Below are positions 8,929 through 18,414 of a DNA stretch of 64,000 nt, in pieces (positions within the stretch are counted from its first letter, which is position 1; every line of letters begins with the position of its first letter). Made by a program: the position numbers and the translations under genes. This DNA comes from Paracyclopina nana (lineage: Eukaryota; Arthropoda; Copepoda; Cyclopoida; Cyclopettidae): positions 9,424,001 through 9,488,000 of the forward strand of contig JAGUCH010000004.1 in the NCBI GenBank assembly GCA_019096065.1, given 5' to 3'. The notes under the pieces are model-generated. The model saw only the letters and a program-made list of their open reading frames with translations. It was not told the origin of the DNA and made no database searches.

Positions 8929-10390
8929 ATGACGGTAATCTTAGTGCCCATATTTTATGGGGTCACTACCTTTACTTTGTCAGTCCAATATGGGCGCACC
9001 GTTTTACCAATCAAGCGCACCCAAAAGTAAGTTAATGCAAAATGTCGATTGCGGACCTGAATTTGGCCACTTGCCAAAAAGATCATAGAAATGGATACGA
9101 ACGGGCAATGTCTCTTCACATGCCCGCCAGTAAGGTACAATATGCATAAAGGTGATAAGTTGCTGAACAGTACATTGACAGCAAGAAAACAACTAACGAA
9201 ACATACTCTCTGCAGTTCGTTAGCGGTTCTAGAAGTATGTATAAAAATGATGGAAGCCACAAGGCACTGGATTTGGACTTCCTCCAGGGATTGTTCAATC
9301 CAACAACAAACCAAACCTCGCTTGCTTTGACAAAATAAATGAAGTTTGCGTAGGTTATTTTTACAATATTGATGGGACAAATAATTTTGTCCTGTTTCCT
9401 GATAAATACCGATGCAAATCAAAATTTGACCGGTACTTACGTGTGCTTGCCCCTTACTACTATAGTAGGAGGCCAAGCTTACAATAGACGATAGGCCGAT
9501 TGGCCTGAATAAAGTTAACTATTATATAAGTTATATAAAGTAAAGTACTATAAACACGCCATGCAAGAGGGAAGTTGCAGATGGGCGTAATGCCCCATCT
9601 GAATAGCTATGTGTTGAAAACTATGGTTAAAGCTCCACTGAGCTATGTCCAAATGGAACCGCTATCCACTCCATGCCTCGCGTGGGTTGATAGCTACTAG
9701 GACATTCGTACCTTAGTACAGCAAAAGTTGGCACTAGGCACTGTGCAAGTGGGACACAATAAACCTCACAATACGCATGAGGGCTTGTGTTGGCCGCATT
9801 ACTATATAAAACCTTGGAACGATATTGAAAACTTCCAGAAGAAATTAGGAAAATGCACAACCTCTGAGATGAGGATTGGGCATCGATAAAAAAGGACGAT
9901 TATAAATCACACATGTTCTGGCATGGAAACGATACCACAGTAGTATATGCCATAAAACAAAAACTCTGTTGCAACGACTACTGTGCCTATAATATCAGAG
10001 TGTCTCGACCATGACCTGGTTGCATAACGCAGGTCTAGGCGTGACGCCTCCGGACTTTGAGTAGGATGGAACATGGAAATCTGTACAAAAATGGGATTCA
10101 TCTCCCTAAGAAGGGATCTTGAAATACTAAGTACAGCTTTGTGCCTGGGCGAATATTCAGCCCAAACTATGGTCTTCATGCCTCAACAAAATGTAGGGAC
10201 CCACTCACTATTGGAATGGGCCGCTCCCTTGTGGCCACTAAAGACAACGAAAATCCTATATGCTGGTGAATTCTTCAGCTTTGGATACAACTGGGGTATT
10301 TTGGGGGTTGAACAAGTGTTTCCCCATAAAATACCATTTTAAGTTCGATTGCCACAACAGTCTATGTGTGACAACTAAACTTGTTTTGGA
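8929..10390 (+). pseudogene. decayed secreted/envelope-like gene following pol
   Basis: ATG at 8929 begins a hydrophobic, signal-peptide-like stretch right after Pol, the position of env in errantivirus-type Metaviridae. Protein-like pieces with Cys, N-X-S/T sites and low repeat content then continue in shifting frames: 8993-9087 (with a DCGPEFG piece), 9145-9337, 9255-9485 (with GYFYNIDG) and 9606-9889 (interrupted by TAG). A piece from 9913 to about 10.3 kb carries several stops. Two TATA-like sites lie near 9520-9535, and AATAAA follows at 10404. No intact frame remains. It could instead be a spliced gene, but I found no convincing set of splice sites. Confidence 0.5.
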
Positions 10391-10403
10391 AATCGTAATT
10401 CTA

Positions 10404-10409
10404 AATAAA
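10404..10409 (+). terminator. poly(A) signal AATAAA
   Basis: AATAAA, followed at once by a second overlapping AATAAA, lies just after the decayed envelope-like region. It is a plausible 3' end for the pol-env transcript. Confidence 0.45.
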
Positions 10410-12269
10410 AATAAAAGTTAGTGTGTGCCGACCTTCCTTCCTTACGGTGGCACGATTTAGGTTTGTGATATCATGTATGGTGCCCATGGGCGCCATATTT
10501 CAAATAAAATTGAATAAAATTAGCCTAGCTGATAAATCTTTTATAGTAAAAGATTCGAAAACATACTTACCTGAATTTTGTGTGACTGCTCACTGCAGTT
10601 CCCACAAAATGCAGAAAATTGTGGAGGGGGGAGTATATATACGTAGCCGCAGGAAATGCAGCCTGCGCCCCAAAAATTTCACAAAATTTGAGCGCCCTCG
10701 TGCTCTGAGAAAGTATTGTAAACAAAATTTCTAGAAAAAACTGGAAATGGCAAAACTATGAACCGGAATACTAGCACATAAATGTCGCAAAATCTGCTTC
10801 ATATATTATTATTAGTGCTAACCGAAATTAGCTGAAAAGATTGGTGCTGATAACCTCAATCTTTTAAATCAATTTCGGTTACGAGCACCCGAACTTGATG
10901 CACGCATCAAGACCGAGCTGGAATGCAGAGCTATAATAGCGGTGCAATTCAGTGATAACAGATAAAAAATAACCCATGAGTCTGTTCAATATGGCTAGAC
11001 AAAAAACTTTTGAGCAAGATCAACTGAAATGTGAGTTGCATTGCGCAAAGACGCTGAGCCAGCTTTTGTCGAACAGATACCCGACTCCAAGGGGGGCAAA
11101 AAGTTGTTATGGAACAAAAGATCCAGAGACGCTCCTAAACTAGAAAAATCTAGTTTGAGCGGCTTCGCTTGGAGACGTAGAATGGTGGCGCCACCATGCG
11201 CCTAACCACAAACTAAAAACGTTTTGCCCAAGGCTAAAACGAACAATGAAGATTGGAACCGCCGGTGCACCTACAATTCACCTGGGAAGGTTTTTGAACC
11301 GAGCTAAACTCAAATTATGGCCACACTCGGCTCGAGTGGTGATTCAAATTCCGTGATTTATTATGCGAGTACAAGGAATAAAATAAAACGTTGCATTAAA
11401 GTCAAGAGAATCAAAATGACTAATGTTATAATGATACCGCTAATGACCGCCAGATGGACCAACAGATGAAAAGGTTCAAAGTGCACAAAGATTAGGCATA
11501 TTGTTAAATAAAATAAGTGATGAAATTCGGCTATCTTGCAGTCGCCACATGACTCCCCTCTTTTTTGATGGAGAATTTGAGTTATGCTAAACACAGCACT
11601 AGCAAAACAAGCTAGGTCAGCACAAATTGTAGACTGACATGTGAGAAAATGAAAAATACACGTCTTCTAGCTTGATATGGAAAAGAATATTGTGCCATTG
11701 CCTAGTGCTTGAGCTTGCTTTTGCTATGTGCAATGACATACGGCCGGTTTTCCAGTCCTGTGGGGATGATACGAATCCCAAGCCACCTTCAAGGCCTAGC
11801 TGGAATGCGGGACAATTTCCCTTGCATCAAGGCCGAGCCGGAATGTCAATGGAAAAAATGCTGCTAAAAAGCATTGATACCCCATAAGCACCAACGCTCG
11901 GCCGGTAGTAATCGCAGACACTCAAGTATGGTGTTGCATCAAGCCCGAGCTGGAATGCAGGGCTATAATTAGTCCTCATGAGACTGTTCTTGAACATTGA
12001 AGCATCGTTTGCAGAGTCAAGGCCGTCAAGGTCGAGCTGGAATGCTAGCGTATTTACAGGCCCGAATCTGTGGATTTGGGCCGCTAATGATTAATTATGC
12101 AACTAAGATGCAATTCTTGGCACCTGATACTTGTTATTCGCGGTCCTCTTGGCCGTGTAATGTAAACTAATTGAGATAATTAGCTAAGTTCTGTTGGATT
12201 ATGCTGAGCTGCTGAGCTATCTACTGAGGTAAACGCGAAATGAGTTGCGGCAAACACAGTAGACACAAA
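10410..12269. other. non-coding stretch with purine tract, hairpin and five dispersed motif copies
   Basis: No supported gene is visible. It holds a purine-rich run (GTGGAGGGGGGAG at about 10621-10633) directly followed by TATATATA, the hairpin at 10815-10888, and five copies of a 20-base motif (TCAAGGCCGAGCTGGAATGC and variants) near 10903, 11787, 11826, 11938 and 12024. The two copies at 10897 and 11933 share similarity over some 35 bases or more. It could be a regulatory region of the element or the remains of another insertion. Confidence 0.5.
10815..10888 (+). repeat. hairpin with 29- and 32-base arms
   Basis: The left arm (10815-10843) and right arm (10857-10888) are nearly complementary, from GTGCT...ACCGAAATT to AATTTCGGT...AGCAC, with short bulges and a 13-base loop (10844-10856). 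The size and shape are those of a pre-miRNA-like stem, but expression is unknown. Confidence 0.7.
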
Positions 12270-12288
12270 AAGTACAAAGGACGTGGAC

Positions 12289-12294
12289 TTTATT
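12289..12294 (-). terminator. poly(A) signal AATAAA for the leftward gene
   Basis: AATAAA on the minus strand lies about 100 bases into the last exon of the leftward spliced gene, at the right distance for a transcript end near 12270. Confidence 0.55.
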
Positions 12295-12459
12295 GTCCCA
12301 TAAGGGAGGCCTCCTGGCTGGTGGGGGTGGGCTGGCCTTGGGCCACGTAGGGGCCAGCCCTGGCCGGTGCGGTGGCCTACCGGGAACACGACGAGTTCTG
12401 CAAAAGACAAGATGAATATAGTGAAGCCGTGATGGCTTAAGTGATTAAGTTAGACTTAC

Positions 12460-12998
12460 TAGACGACTCCTTCGAGGGGGTCCGCCTCCGCCACGCCCAA
12501 CAGGCGGAGGACCCACGCACTGATGCGGGGGAGGTCCTCGGGCTCCGCCCACACGCGGCTGACGAGCCGGTAGAGGCCTCTCGGCTTCGTCCGGTGGACC
12601 CATACGAGGGCGGGGAGCACCACCACGTAATACGTGGCCGCCCCTGCCACGTTCAGGGCCACGCCCTAGAGGATCTCTTCGGCCTGTAATACGAGAAAAA
12701 GTCGAGCTTTGATCACATAGATAACGAATAAGTGCACTTACGAAGCCCTGAACGGGGCAGGGAGGGCACGCCTCCTGATGGCCCAAAGGGGCTGCGGGCG
12801 GGGCCGCAGGTGGCTGGGGCCACCCCGCCGCGGACTCGGCCGCGGGGGGCGCCCCTACGGGAGCCTCGGTGGCCGGTGCCACCGTTGTGGTAGAAGGATT
12901 CTGCATTCCCAATGAAAAATATACAGTTTAACGAAAGGATTCACCGGATTTTAATCGAAATAAAAACTTACGAACAAGCCGTGGAGAAAGCCCGCCAT
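12460..12998 (-). CDS. leftward spliced gene for a small Pro/Ala/Thr-rich protein, probably membrane-linked
   Basis: Exons on the minus strand are 12998-12972 (nine codons from ATG), 12900-12742 (53 codons), 12683-12460 and a 3' exon from 12397. The donors are GTAAGT and the acceptors end in CAG, which supports real splicing. The second exon is rich in Pro, Ala and Thr with a CPPC. In phase, the third exon meets TAG after five codons. The same frame then continues with a hydrophobic segment (AATYYVVVLPALVWV) and ends at a TAG on the exon border. So it is either a 67-residue protein or a longer one with a nonsense codon. GC is strikingly high compared with the flanks. Function unknown. Confidence 0.45.
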
Positions 12999-13174
12999 GT
13001 TTTGGACTTTTTAGTAAACAAGGCGCGCTACCAGACAAATCCGGTCTGAAATCGGCCAAATTACGTGTGAAAAAGCCGCTTTTTATTACGCACACCTACG
13101 TAAAGTCTGGGAGCGCTGTTCGATGAAAGGTAACGGCTTCGCTAATACCTACTACCCCACTTGAATTCGAACTC

Positions 13175-13180
13175 TTTATT
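13175..13180 (-). terminator. poly(A) signal AATAAA for the second leftward gene
   Basis: A minus-strand AATAAA about 290 bases after the stop at 13471. The stretch between holds degenerate copies of a CCTCGAAAAGTCTGCAAGG-like repeat (13260-13440). Confidence 0.45.
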
Positions 13181-13470
13181 ACATATATATAGAATACAAG
13201 TACTATAGTATATACTCGAGTATATTGGAAGCTTTGAGATCAAAATAAAAACAAGACGAGTGCAAGTGCAAAAAGCCGGCTTTAACAAAGCCTGCAAGGC
13301 CTCGAAAAGTCTACGAGGCCTCGAAAAGTCTGCAAGTCCTTGAAAAAGTGGAAAAGTCCGCGAAGACGGCGGAAAAGTGCGAGTTATAAAGTGCGAAAAG
13401 TTACAGAAAACGCGCTTAAATACGTGCGAAAAGAAAGCGTCCTTCGTCTTGCAATAAGTTTGTGGCGATC

Positions 13471-14525
13471 CTAATTGGCATCGCTGTTGACGTCTTGGGA
13501 AGCCTTTGATTCAGCTGACTCCTGGTCCTCATCTTCGATGGAGAGAGGTTCAGCCTCGTTGACTTCGCCTTTGTCCGGAATGGACCCCGCTGCCGAATCC
13601 AAGCGACGGTTATCTCGGGCTCGAGCCCGGCGAGATCGTCTCTTCAAAGTTCGCGGCCCGCATCCTTCATTAACAGGTACCTGAAAAGGTGCATGAAAAA
13701 AGAGTACATGAGTAACCTGTTTACAGTTCATAAATTGATAGGCCCTTACCCAGCCCTTGGGATTAGGGACGTCATAGATGTGGGCCAGCCCTGACATGAT
13801 GCTGGGATTCCGGCGTAGCGTTCCATAGGGGTCCATGGCAGCCATTGCCATTTGGAGCGAATGGACATCAGGGTCACGCATAATCGGGGCTGGTGGCAAA
13901 GCTCGGACCTCTGGGGTACAGCAGTGAAATACCGCTGCATGCTCTGATGGGGCCTTTGTTGGAAGCATTTGCATGGCTTCCCCACTGGCAGCCGCTGATT
14001 CCGTACGGATAGCTCGAAACGTGGCCACGAACCTTCGGCACCATCGTGACGTCCACACGCAGAAGTACACCAACATGCCAAGCAAAATCTGTAAGAAAGA
14101 AGGTGGTAAATAAAAGTTTGGCCATAGTTGCAAAACTAGTTATAAGGTTGAACTTACCAAAGCCATCCCAATGGACGCTCCAAGACCGATCCATCCCATT
14201 ACACCGTATCGGTGGTAATTGAAAACCTCATCGATCCAGTCCCTCTGAGGGGCAATGGGACGATAACCATTTGGTACCGCTGGCATTAAATCTCGGGGGT
14301 CAAACACCTCCACTTCAAAGGGGTCGACAGGAGCTGGGCCAAATCCAGGTCCACCTCGGCTTCAGAAATGCCACTCTCAGGAATAGCAACAGTAGGACCT
14401 ACTGGGCCCGTGGTTTGAGAATCCACTAGCGCAGGATCCACCATTGATGGCTGGATTGGAACCTCAGTGGGAGCCTCTGTAGAGCTGCCCTCTGGAGTTA
14501 GAGAAACCCAGGCTAAAATGACCAT
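13471..14525 (-). CDS. leftward spliced gene for a single-pass membrane protein, one frame break
   Basis: Exons on the minus strand are 14525-14158, 14088-13750 and 13680-13471, split by two introns of exactly 69 bases (GTAAGT...ACAG and GTAAGG...TTTTCAG), all phase 0. The first exon starts MVILAWVSL and is Pro/Thr/Ser-rich. Before 14286 the reading frame must change by one base to stay open through to the splice donor, so there is a lesion or a sequence error. A hydrophobic segment spans the first splice (YGVMGWIGLGASIGMAL to ILLGMLVYFCVW), followed by a basic cytoplasmic-type tail with RRSRRARARD and an acidic Ser-rich end. I do not recognise the family. It diverges from the gene at 14889. 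Confidence 0.55.
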
Positions 14526-14846
14526 CGCGAGTTGATTGGGATTGGAATATCTCTAGAAAAGTGACCAGCTTGGACGAAGTCCGATGGGAGAATGATCAAC
14601 ATTAAGTGAAAGCTGAGAGTTGCAACTGCCTGTTGCACCCTCGCTACGTTTCTCGACCTAGGAAGTCAAAAATGTCCGTGCAACTCGACGATGAGCGTGC
14701 GCGCACGCGCCCATCTTATAAGGAAGTGGTATAAGTCCTGTTAACTTGTTCTTTTTTACCTAGACAAAAAATGACCTTGGGTTTTTAAAAGGGACAACCC
14801 ACGCATTTAAATGCCCGAGAGTGTGGGGCATACCTGTAAAGATGTG
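14526..14846. promoter_or_regulatory. divergent intergenic promoter region
   Basis: This 320-base gap separates a leftward gene (ATG 14525) and a rightward gene (ATG 14889). It contains a palindromic TTATAA site near 14716-14721, a second TATAAG near 14731 and a GCGTGCGCGCACGC palindrome near 14697-14710. Shared control of both genes is likely but inferred. Confidence 0.45.
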
Positions 14847-14855
14847 TATAAAAAG
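14847..14855 (+). promoter_or_regulatory. TATA box for the 432-residue gene
   Basis: TATAAAAAG stands 42 bases before the ATG at 14889. An upstream ATG at 14811 is in frame, but it precedes the TATA box and would be outside the transcript. Confidence 0.6.
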
Positions 14856-14888
14856 GGCAGGTTACGGCCTTACAGCAACAGTCTGGAA

Positions 14889-16187
14889 ATGAGCGATAGC
14901 TTGAATAGCCTCGATAATCTAAGGATGTCTCTGATCACCGAATCCATGGAAGGAGAATCTGCATTGGTCTCTATGATGGAGACTGATAAGACTGGAGAGT
15001 TCAACGAACAAGAGGTTAGTGAGCTCCTAAAGGATGATGAGCCAGTTATGGATCGCAACATGCCTGCTGTCAATATTGAGAACCAAGCCCAGAATCAGAC
15101 GACTAGGCACCAGGACCAAGAGGAACCCCTCGAGGTCCCATTGGAAAGGGTATCCTCCAGTTTGGGGTACCCATTGCCATTTGAGGATTTGATCAGGCCT
15201 CCCCACATGGAGGGTCTACAGGCCTATGCGAGGGAGGCGAGCCGGACCAGAGCTACTATACAGCAGCATTATGATGCAAGCCTGTTGAAGATAGCTACGA
15301 AAGAGGTCATGACTGTTGGAAAGGAGGTGCCTTTTGACCTAACGATTAGGATAAATGGAGAACCCTATGAACGGACCGAGCCTCGTAGGCCATTGAAGGT
15401 GAAAAACTTTGACTGCATTGAATTGATTATCGAGCCAGTGAGTAAAGGAGGGGAGATTCCCGATTTTCTTGTTATATTTCCGATGCTAGACAATCTACCA
15501 GTCTACAATTTGCCTGACAAGATGGAATATGACGAGAATGTCCATAAGTTGGCCAATGTCAGAAGTTGGTCTGCCGTCCAGAGCCCAACAGCTGTTGGGT
15601 ATTATGTCCATGGAATCCGTGGACAGGGTGGAGCTCAACTCCCTGTAGTAGTCTCCAAACATTATACCAAGCGAGGCTGCATTCAGATCATGCCAACATT
15701 GGACTCATCATTTTGGGATCCGCGGATGTTCCATGATTTGACGTCGCCTTACTTGCAACTGTATGTGGGACCGCCGTCCTGCCTTAACAATGGCGTGGCC
15801 CAAGCACCACGAAAATTGGACGTGAAGATCGATATGACCGCACTCCTGCCTACCATGGTAGCCCAGTTTGTGGATCGAGCCATTGGAACGTATCCACAAT
15901 GCGTTAGGTACACAGCCGGGGCCAGGCCCCAAAAACTAGCCGCGTTCGTGGAGAAGTCTTGGCAACAAAAACCAAGGCGAGGACCTAGACTGTACGCCGA
16001 TGTAGCGCGCGGGCGCCCTTTTGGCGCAGGAACGAATGGACCAGACATTTTGCACGCTAAGCGCTCCAAAGTCGATAAGAATAAGGAGCGTGTGAACTAT
16101 CTCCTCCAGGCTAAAATGGAGGAAATGACCCCCAGCGACATCAAGGTATTCACTGAGGCGATTAATGGATTTGTCGGGCAGTTCTAA
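14889..16187 (+). CDS. 432-residue protein of unknown family, possibly a virion component
   Basis: This is an intronless gene with its own TATA box (14847) and poly(A) signal (16291). The start at 14889 is chosen because the in-frame ATG at 14811 lies upstream of the TATA box. The first 90 residues are acidic, Ser/Glu/Asp-rich and probably disordered. Residues about 115-345 are mixed strand-rich sequence without membrane segments. Residues about 365-410 are basic (RRGPRLY, KRSKVDKNKER). No signal peptide. An acidic start, folded core and basic tail beside an envelope-like gene would suit a nucleocapsid, matrix or phosphoprotein-type structural protein, but I recognise no motif and this is inference. 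Confidence 0.75.
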   Translation: MSDSLNSLDNLRMSLITESMEGESALVSMMETDKTGEFNEQEVSELLKDDEPVMDRNMPAVNIENQAQNQTTRHQDQEEPLEVPLERVSSSLGYPLPFEDLIRPPHMEGLQAYAREASRTRATIQQHYDASLLKIATKEVMTVGKEVPFDLTIRINGEPYERTEPRRPLKVKNFDCIELIIEPVSKGGEIPDFLVIFPMLDNLPVYNLPDKMEYDENVHKLANVRSWSAVQSPTAVGYYVHGIRGQGGAQLPVVVSKHYTKRGCIQIMPTLDSSFWDPRMFHDLTSPYLQLYVGPPSCLNNGVAQAPRKLDVKIDMTALLPTMVAQFVDRAIGTYPQCVRYTAGARPQKLAAFVEKSWQQKPRRGPRLYADVARGRPFGAGTNGPDILHAKRSKVDKNKERVNYLLQAKMEEMTPSDIKVFTEAINGFVGQF

Positions 16188-16290
16188 AAAATGAAATTAC
16201 CCTTCAGAATCGAATTGTACATATTGATAAAATACTTGGTTGTGGGCCAATACTCTTAACTTTTTACCATACATGTCGACATGCTATGAT

Positions 16291-16296
16291 AATAAA
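16291..16296 (+). terminator. poly(A) signal AATAAA
   Basis: AATAAA lies 104 bases after the stop of the 432-residue gene and before the TATA box of the glycoprotein gene, so the two genes look separately transcribed. Confidence 0.55.
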
Positions 16297-16363
16297 AAAC
16301 CAATGGAAAAAAGCAAAGAGTGTCTAGACATAGTAAGGTGGCGTGCCCACACTTGTCTGGGTT

Positions 16364-16370
16364 TATAAGG
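16364..16370 (+). promoter_or_regulatory. TATA box for the glycoprotein gene
   Basis: TATAAGG stands 62 bases before the ATG at 16426, leaving room for a leader of about 30 bases. Confidence 0.5.
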
Positions 16371-16425
16371 AAAGTTAGCGGTCTTGGGGCCCATATAGTT
16401 TCTGATCAGAATTTGTGCTGGTAAG

Positions 16426-18312
16426 ATGTTGTTTGAATTGGTCTTCATACTCACCCTTTTGGGATCTGGCACTTGGGGCCTGTCCAACTACCCAAATACT
16501 CAGTTCGTACTGGATGAGGCACTTTGCCATTCCGGACATGCCCTAGTTCCAGTTAGAGTGGTCCACCATCCTAGAATGGTGAAAAAGGCTATGGTGTTAG
16601 ATACGAAGGATTACAGTGGCCTTTTGCAATCAACAATTGGCGTCCTGAATAATATTGACACCGTGGTAAAAGAAGTTAAGGACAAGGAGGACTTGGTCCA
16701 TATTGGGAATATGTTGGCAGTTGGTGAAGAGAGTACCCCTAACACCATCGACAAAGCTTGCTCCAAACGTCAAGGGTTTGTACCATTTGCCCCTAAAACT
16801 TATGAAGACATGGACGTTTTTCTAGAACTATTACGTTATACGGCAAAGGAAAGCCCTCTTGCCACTAAGGTGACTTTATGTGCAAAGTTTCGAATTGTCA
16901 ATGAGGTACCTATGTCCTTGGATGGGAAAACCACATTTCCTCAAGTGGGGTATGAGAAAAAACCAGACGATGAGATAATTGCAGGTTACCCGTGTATCAC
17001 GGGGTATTTCACTGTGGGACAAGGGCCGAGGACCATGACGTCAGTTAAAGCCCATGCACCACACAGTGATGGGAAGGCAACGATATGTGTCCAAAATGAC
17101 TTTGTCATCACCCATAAGGACTTTGTCAAATCTGAATTGTCTGGGAGGAAAAGTTTCCTTGAAAAGGCCTACAACGCCGTGATGGCCCTAGCAGAATCAG
17201 GTAAATCGACAAAATTCACCGATGGCATGATAGCAAATACCACTCCACTGAGAGTACCACCGAAAGTTTCTTTGGCCTTTCGACTACTGAAAGGTTTTAG
17301 CAAGGTATTTTTGAAGTCTGGATTATTACCAAATGATCTGCAGCAAGTATTGTCATATGCTGACACAGTTGTGCAATTTGCCAGAAATTTTGGGCAGGCA
17401 GGCACACGGTTCAGCTTACCAACTCTGGCGCATAATAGTGACAGAAATGCGGCCACCATTACTAATGTTTATGAACCGTTGGCGAACACTGAGCAGAGTG
17501 GAGACTTTGTCACTCAGGGAATAGTTGGGTATAAAGAAATGGACCCTACCCCTGAGGTCACATATCATATTGTGTCACGAAGCAAAAACGGATTCTTACT
17601 GCATGATAGGTATTTGACCCGCCGAAATGATCTAGTGTTTGTGTCTCGGGAAATACCCATCTATAGTGATTGCTTCGTTCATGACCATAATTTAACCGTG
17701 TGTGAAAACAAGGACTTTGACTTGACAGAAGGAGTCCAACACTGTGCTAAAGTACTTTTAGGGCTAACTCTGGGTGACCCTTTTGACGCCTGTGAATTAG
17801 AGCCACTCAAAACTAACACGCTCACTGATGTGGGATGTGCTAATTATAAAGGGTTCTTAAATTTGGTCTCAAGTGCAATGATTAATAGGACTTGTTTAAA
17901 TGACTTCAAGAACTCGATGGTATTGGAACCAGGATCCTATCAGATCCTTAGCAATTGTAAGGTTTCCCTTGGAACTCAAAGTACTGGATACGAGGACTCT
18001 CCTTGGGAAAGTGATATGGTGAAGTTCTTTACAAAATTCCCTGAAGATGAACTTGGAGGTTTATTCAATAATTGGGAAATAATCCTGACGGTGAGCCTAT
18101 TGTCTGCAGCACTGGGATTCACGTGTATGGGCATATTGATTTGGAAAAGGCGGCGAGTATGCAGCCGATGTTATGATGATGGAGGCTATGTGAGACCTAA
18201 TACATCCCGCTCACGGCTTCGCTACAATAGAGGAGATCGCAAGAAAGATGCTGACCAAAATCAGCGCCTTACTGTGCGAATGAGTGGCCTGGGAGGCGCA
18301 ACGTTAGTATAA
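16426..18312 (+). CDS. envelope-like type I membrane glycoprotein, 628 residues
   Basis: Intact and intronless. Residues 1-19 form a clear signal peptide ending near GTWG. A Cys-containing ectodomain of about 530 residues has at least three N-glycosylation sites (NTT, NLT, NRT). One membrane segment lies at about residues 553-575, followed by KRRR, a CSRC pair and a basic tail of about 50 residues. This is the layout of a viral envelope glycoprotein. I see no furin site (RXKR/RXRR) or obvious internal fusion peptide, so the entry-protein class cannot be assigned. Its own TATA box (16364) indicates independent transcription. It is not evidently related to the decayed gene at 8929. It could be a captured viral glycoprotein or the element's own env. 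Confidence 0.8.
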   Translation: MLFELVFILTLLGSGTWGLSNYPNTQFVLDEALCHSGHALVPVRVVHHPRMVKKAMVLDTKDYSGLLQSTIGVLNNIDTVVKEVKDKEDLVHIGNMLAVGEESTPNTIDKACSKRQGFVPFAPKTYEDMDVFLELLRYTAKESPLATKVTLCAKFRIVNEVPMSLDGKTTFPQVGYEKKPDDEIIAGYPCITGYFTVGQGPRTMTSVKAHAPHSDGKATICVQNDFVITHKDFVKSELSGRKSFLEKAYNAVMALAESGKSTKFTDGMIANTTPLRVPPKVSLAFRLLKGFSKVFLKSGLLPNDLQQVLSYADTVVQFARNFGQAGTRFSLPTLAHNSDRNAATITNVYEPLANTEQSGDFVTQGIVGYKEMDPTPEVTYHIVSRSKNGFLLHDRYLTRRNDLVFVSREIPIYSDCFVHDHNLTVCENKDFDLTEGVQHCAKVLLGLTLGDPFDACELEPLKTNTLTDVGCANYKGFLNLVSSAMINRTCLNDFKNSMVLEPGSYQILSNCKVSLGTQSTGYEDSPWESDMVKFFTKFPEDELGGLFNNWEIILTVSLLSAALGFTCMGILIWKRRRVCSRCYDDGGYVRPNTSRSRLRYNRGDRKKDADQNQRLTVRMSGLGGATLV

Positions 18313-18414
18313 TAACTGTATCAACCTTAATGTGATGTAAGCGATCAATGACACCTTTTTTATATTTTTAGAGCTTAAAATATTTCAAAAGCTGAAAAAG
18401 TTAGGGCCGGGGAA
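18313..18414 (+). other. post-glycoprotein segment ending in a polypurine-like stretch
   Basis: About 100 AT-rich bases are followed by AGGGCCGGGGAA and then TGATGGGC. A purine tract followed by TG at this position suits the start of a 3' LTR, but the tract is interrupted by CC. Confidence 0.3.

Larger units (their letters stand above)
1..10409 (+). mobile_element. Ty3/gypsy-type retroelement, 5' end outside the window
   Basis: The order zinc-knuckle Gag, DSG protease, RT (YVDD), RNase H, HHCC/DDE integrase is that of Metaviridae. A decayed envelope-like gene and an AATAAA signal (10404-10409) follow. The Gag frame is open to base 1, so the 5' LTR, leader and possibly more of Gag are missing. 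The coding chain runs through several frames with one in-frame UGA at 5175-5177, yet individual ORFs reach 1,260 and 716 codons, so the copy is fairly young or uses unusual recoding. The right boundary is uncertain. The element may end near 10.4 kb, or may include the cassette up to a polypurine stretch at about 18.41 kb. The family assignment is secure; the extent is not. Confidence 0.85.

Noticed and set aside
8955..9476. 173-residue minus-strand ORF
   Set aside because: The plus strand shows better protein-like pieces in several frames; the minus frame has no recognisable feature and no signals.
12445..12912. 155-residue unspliced minus-strand ORF
   Set aside because: It reads through a good GTAAGT...TTACAG intron and only stays open because the exon is very GC-rich.
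14889..16187. Naming the 432-residue protein a nucleocapsid
   Set aside because: Only charge pattern and neighbourhood suggest it; no motif or family match is visible.
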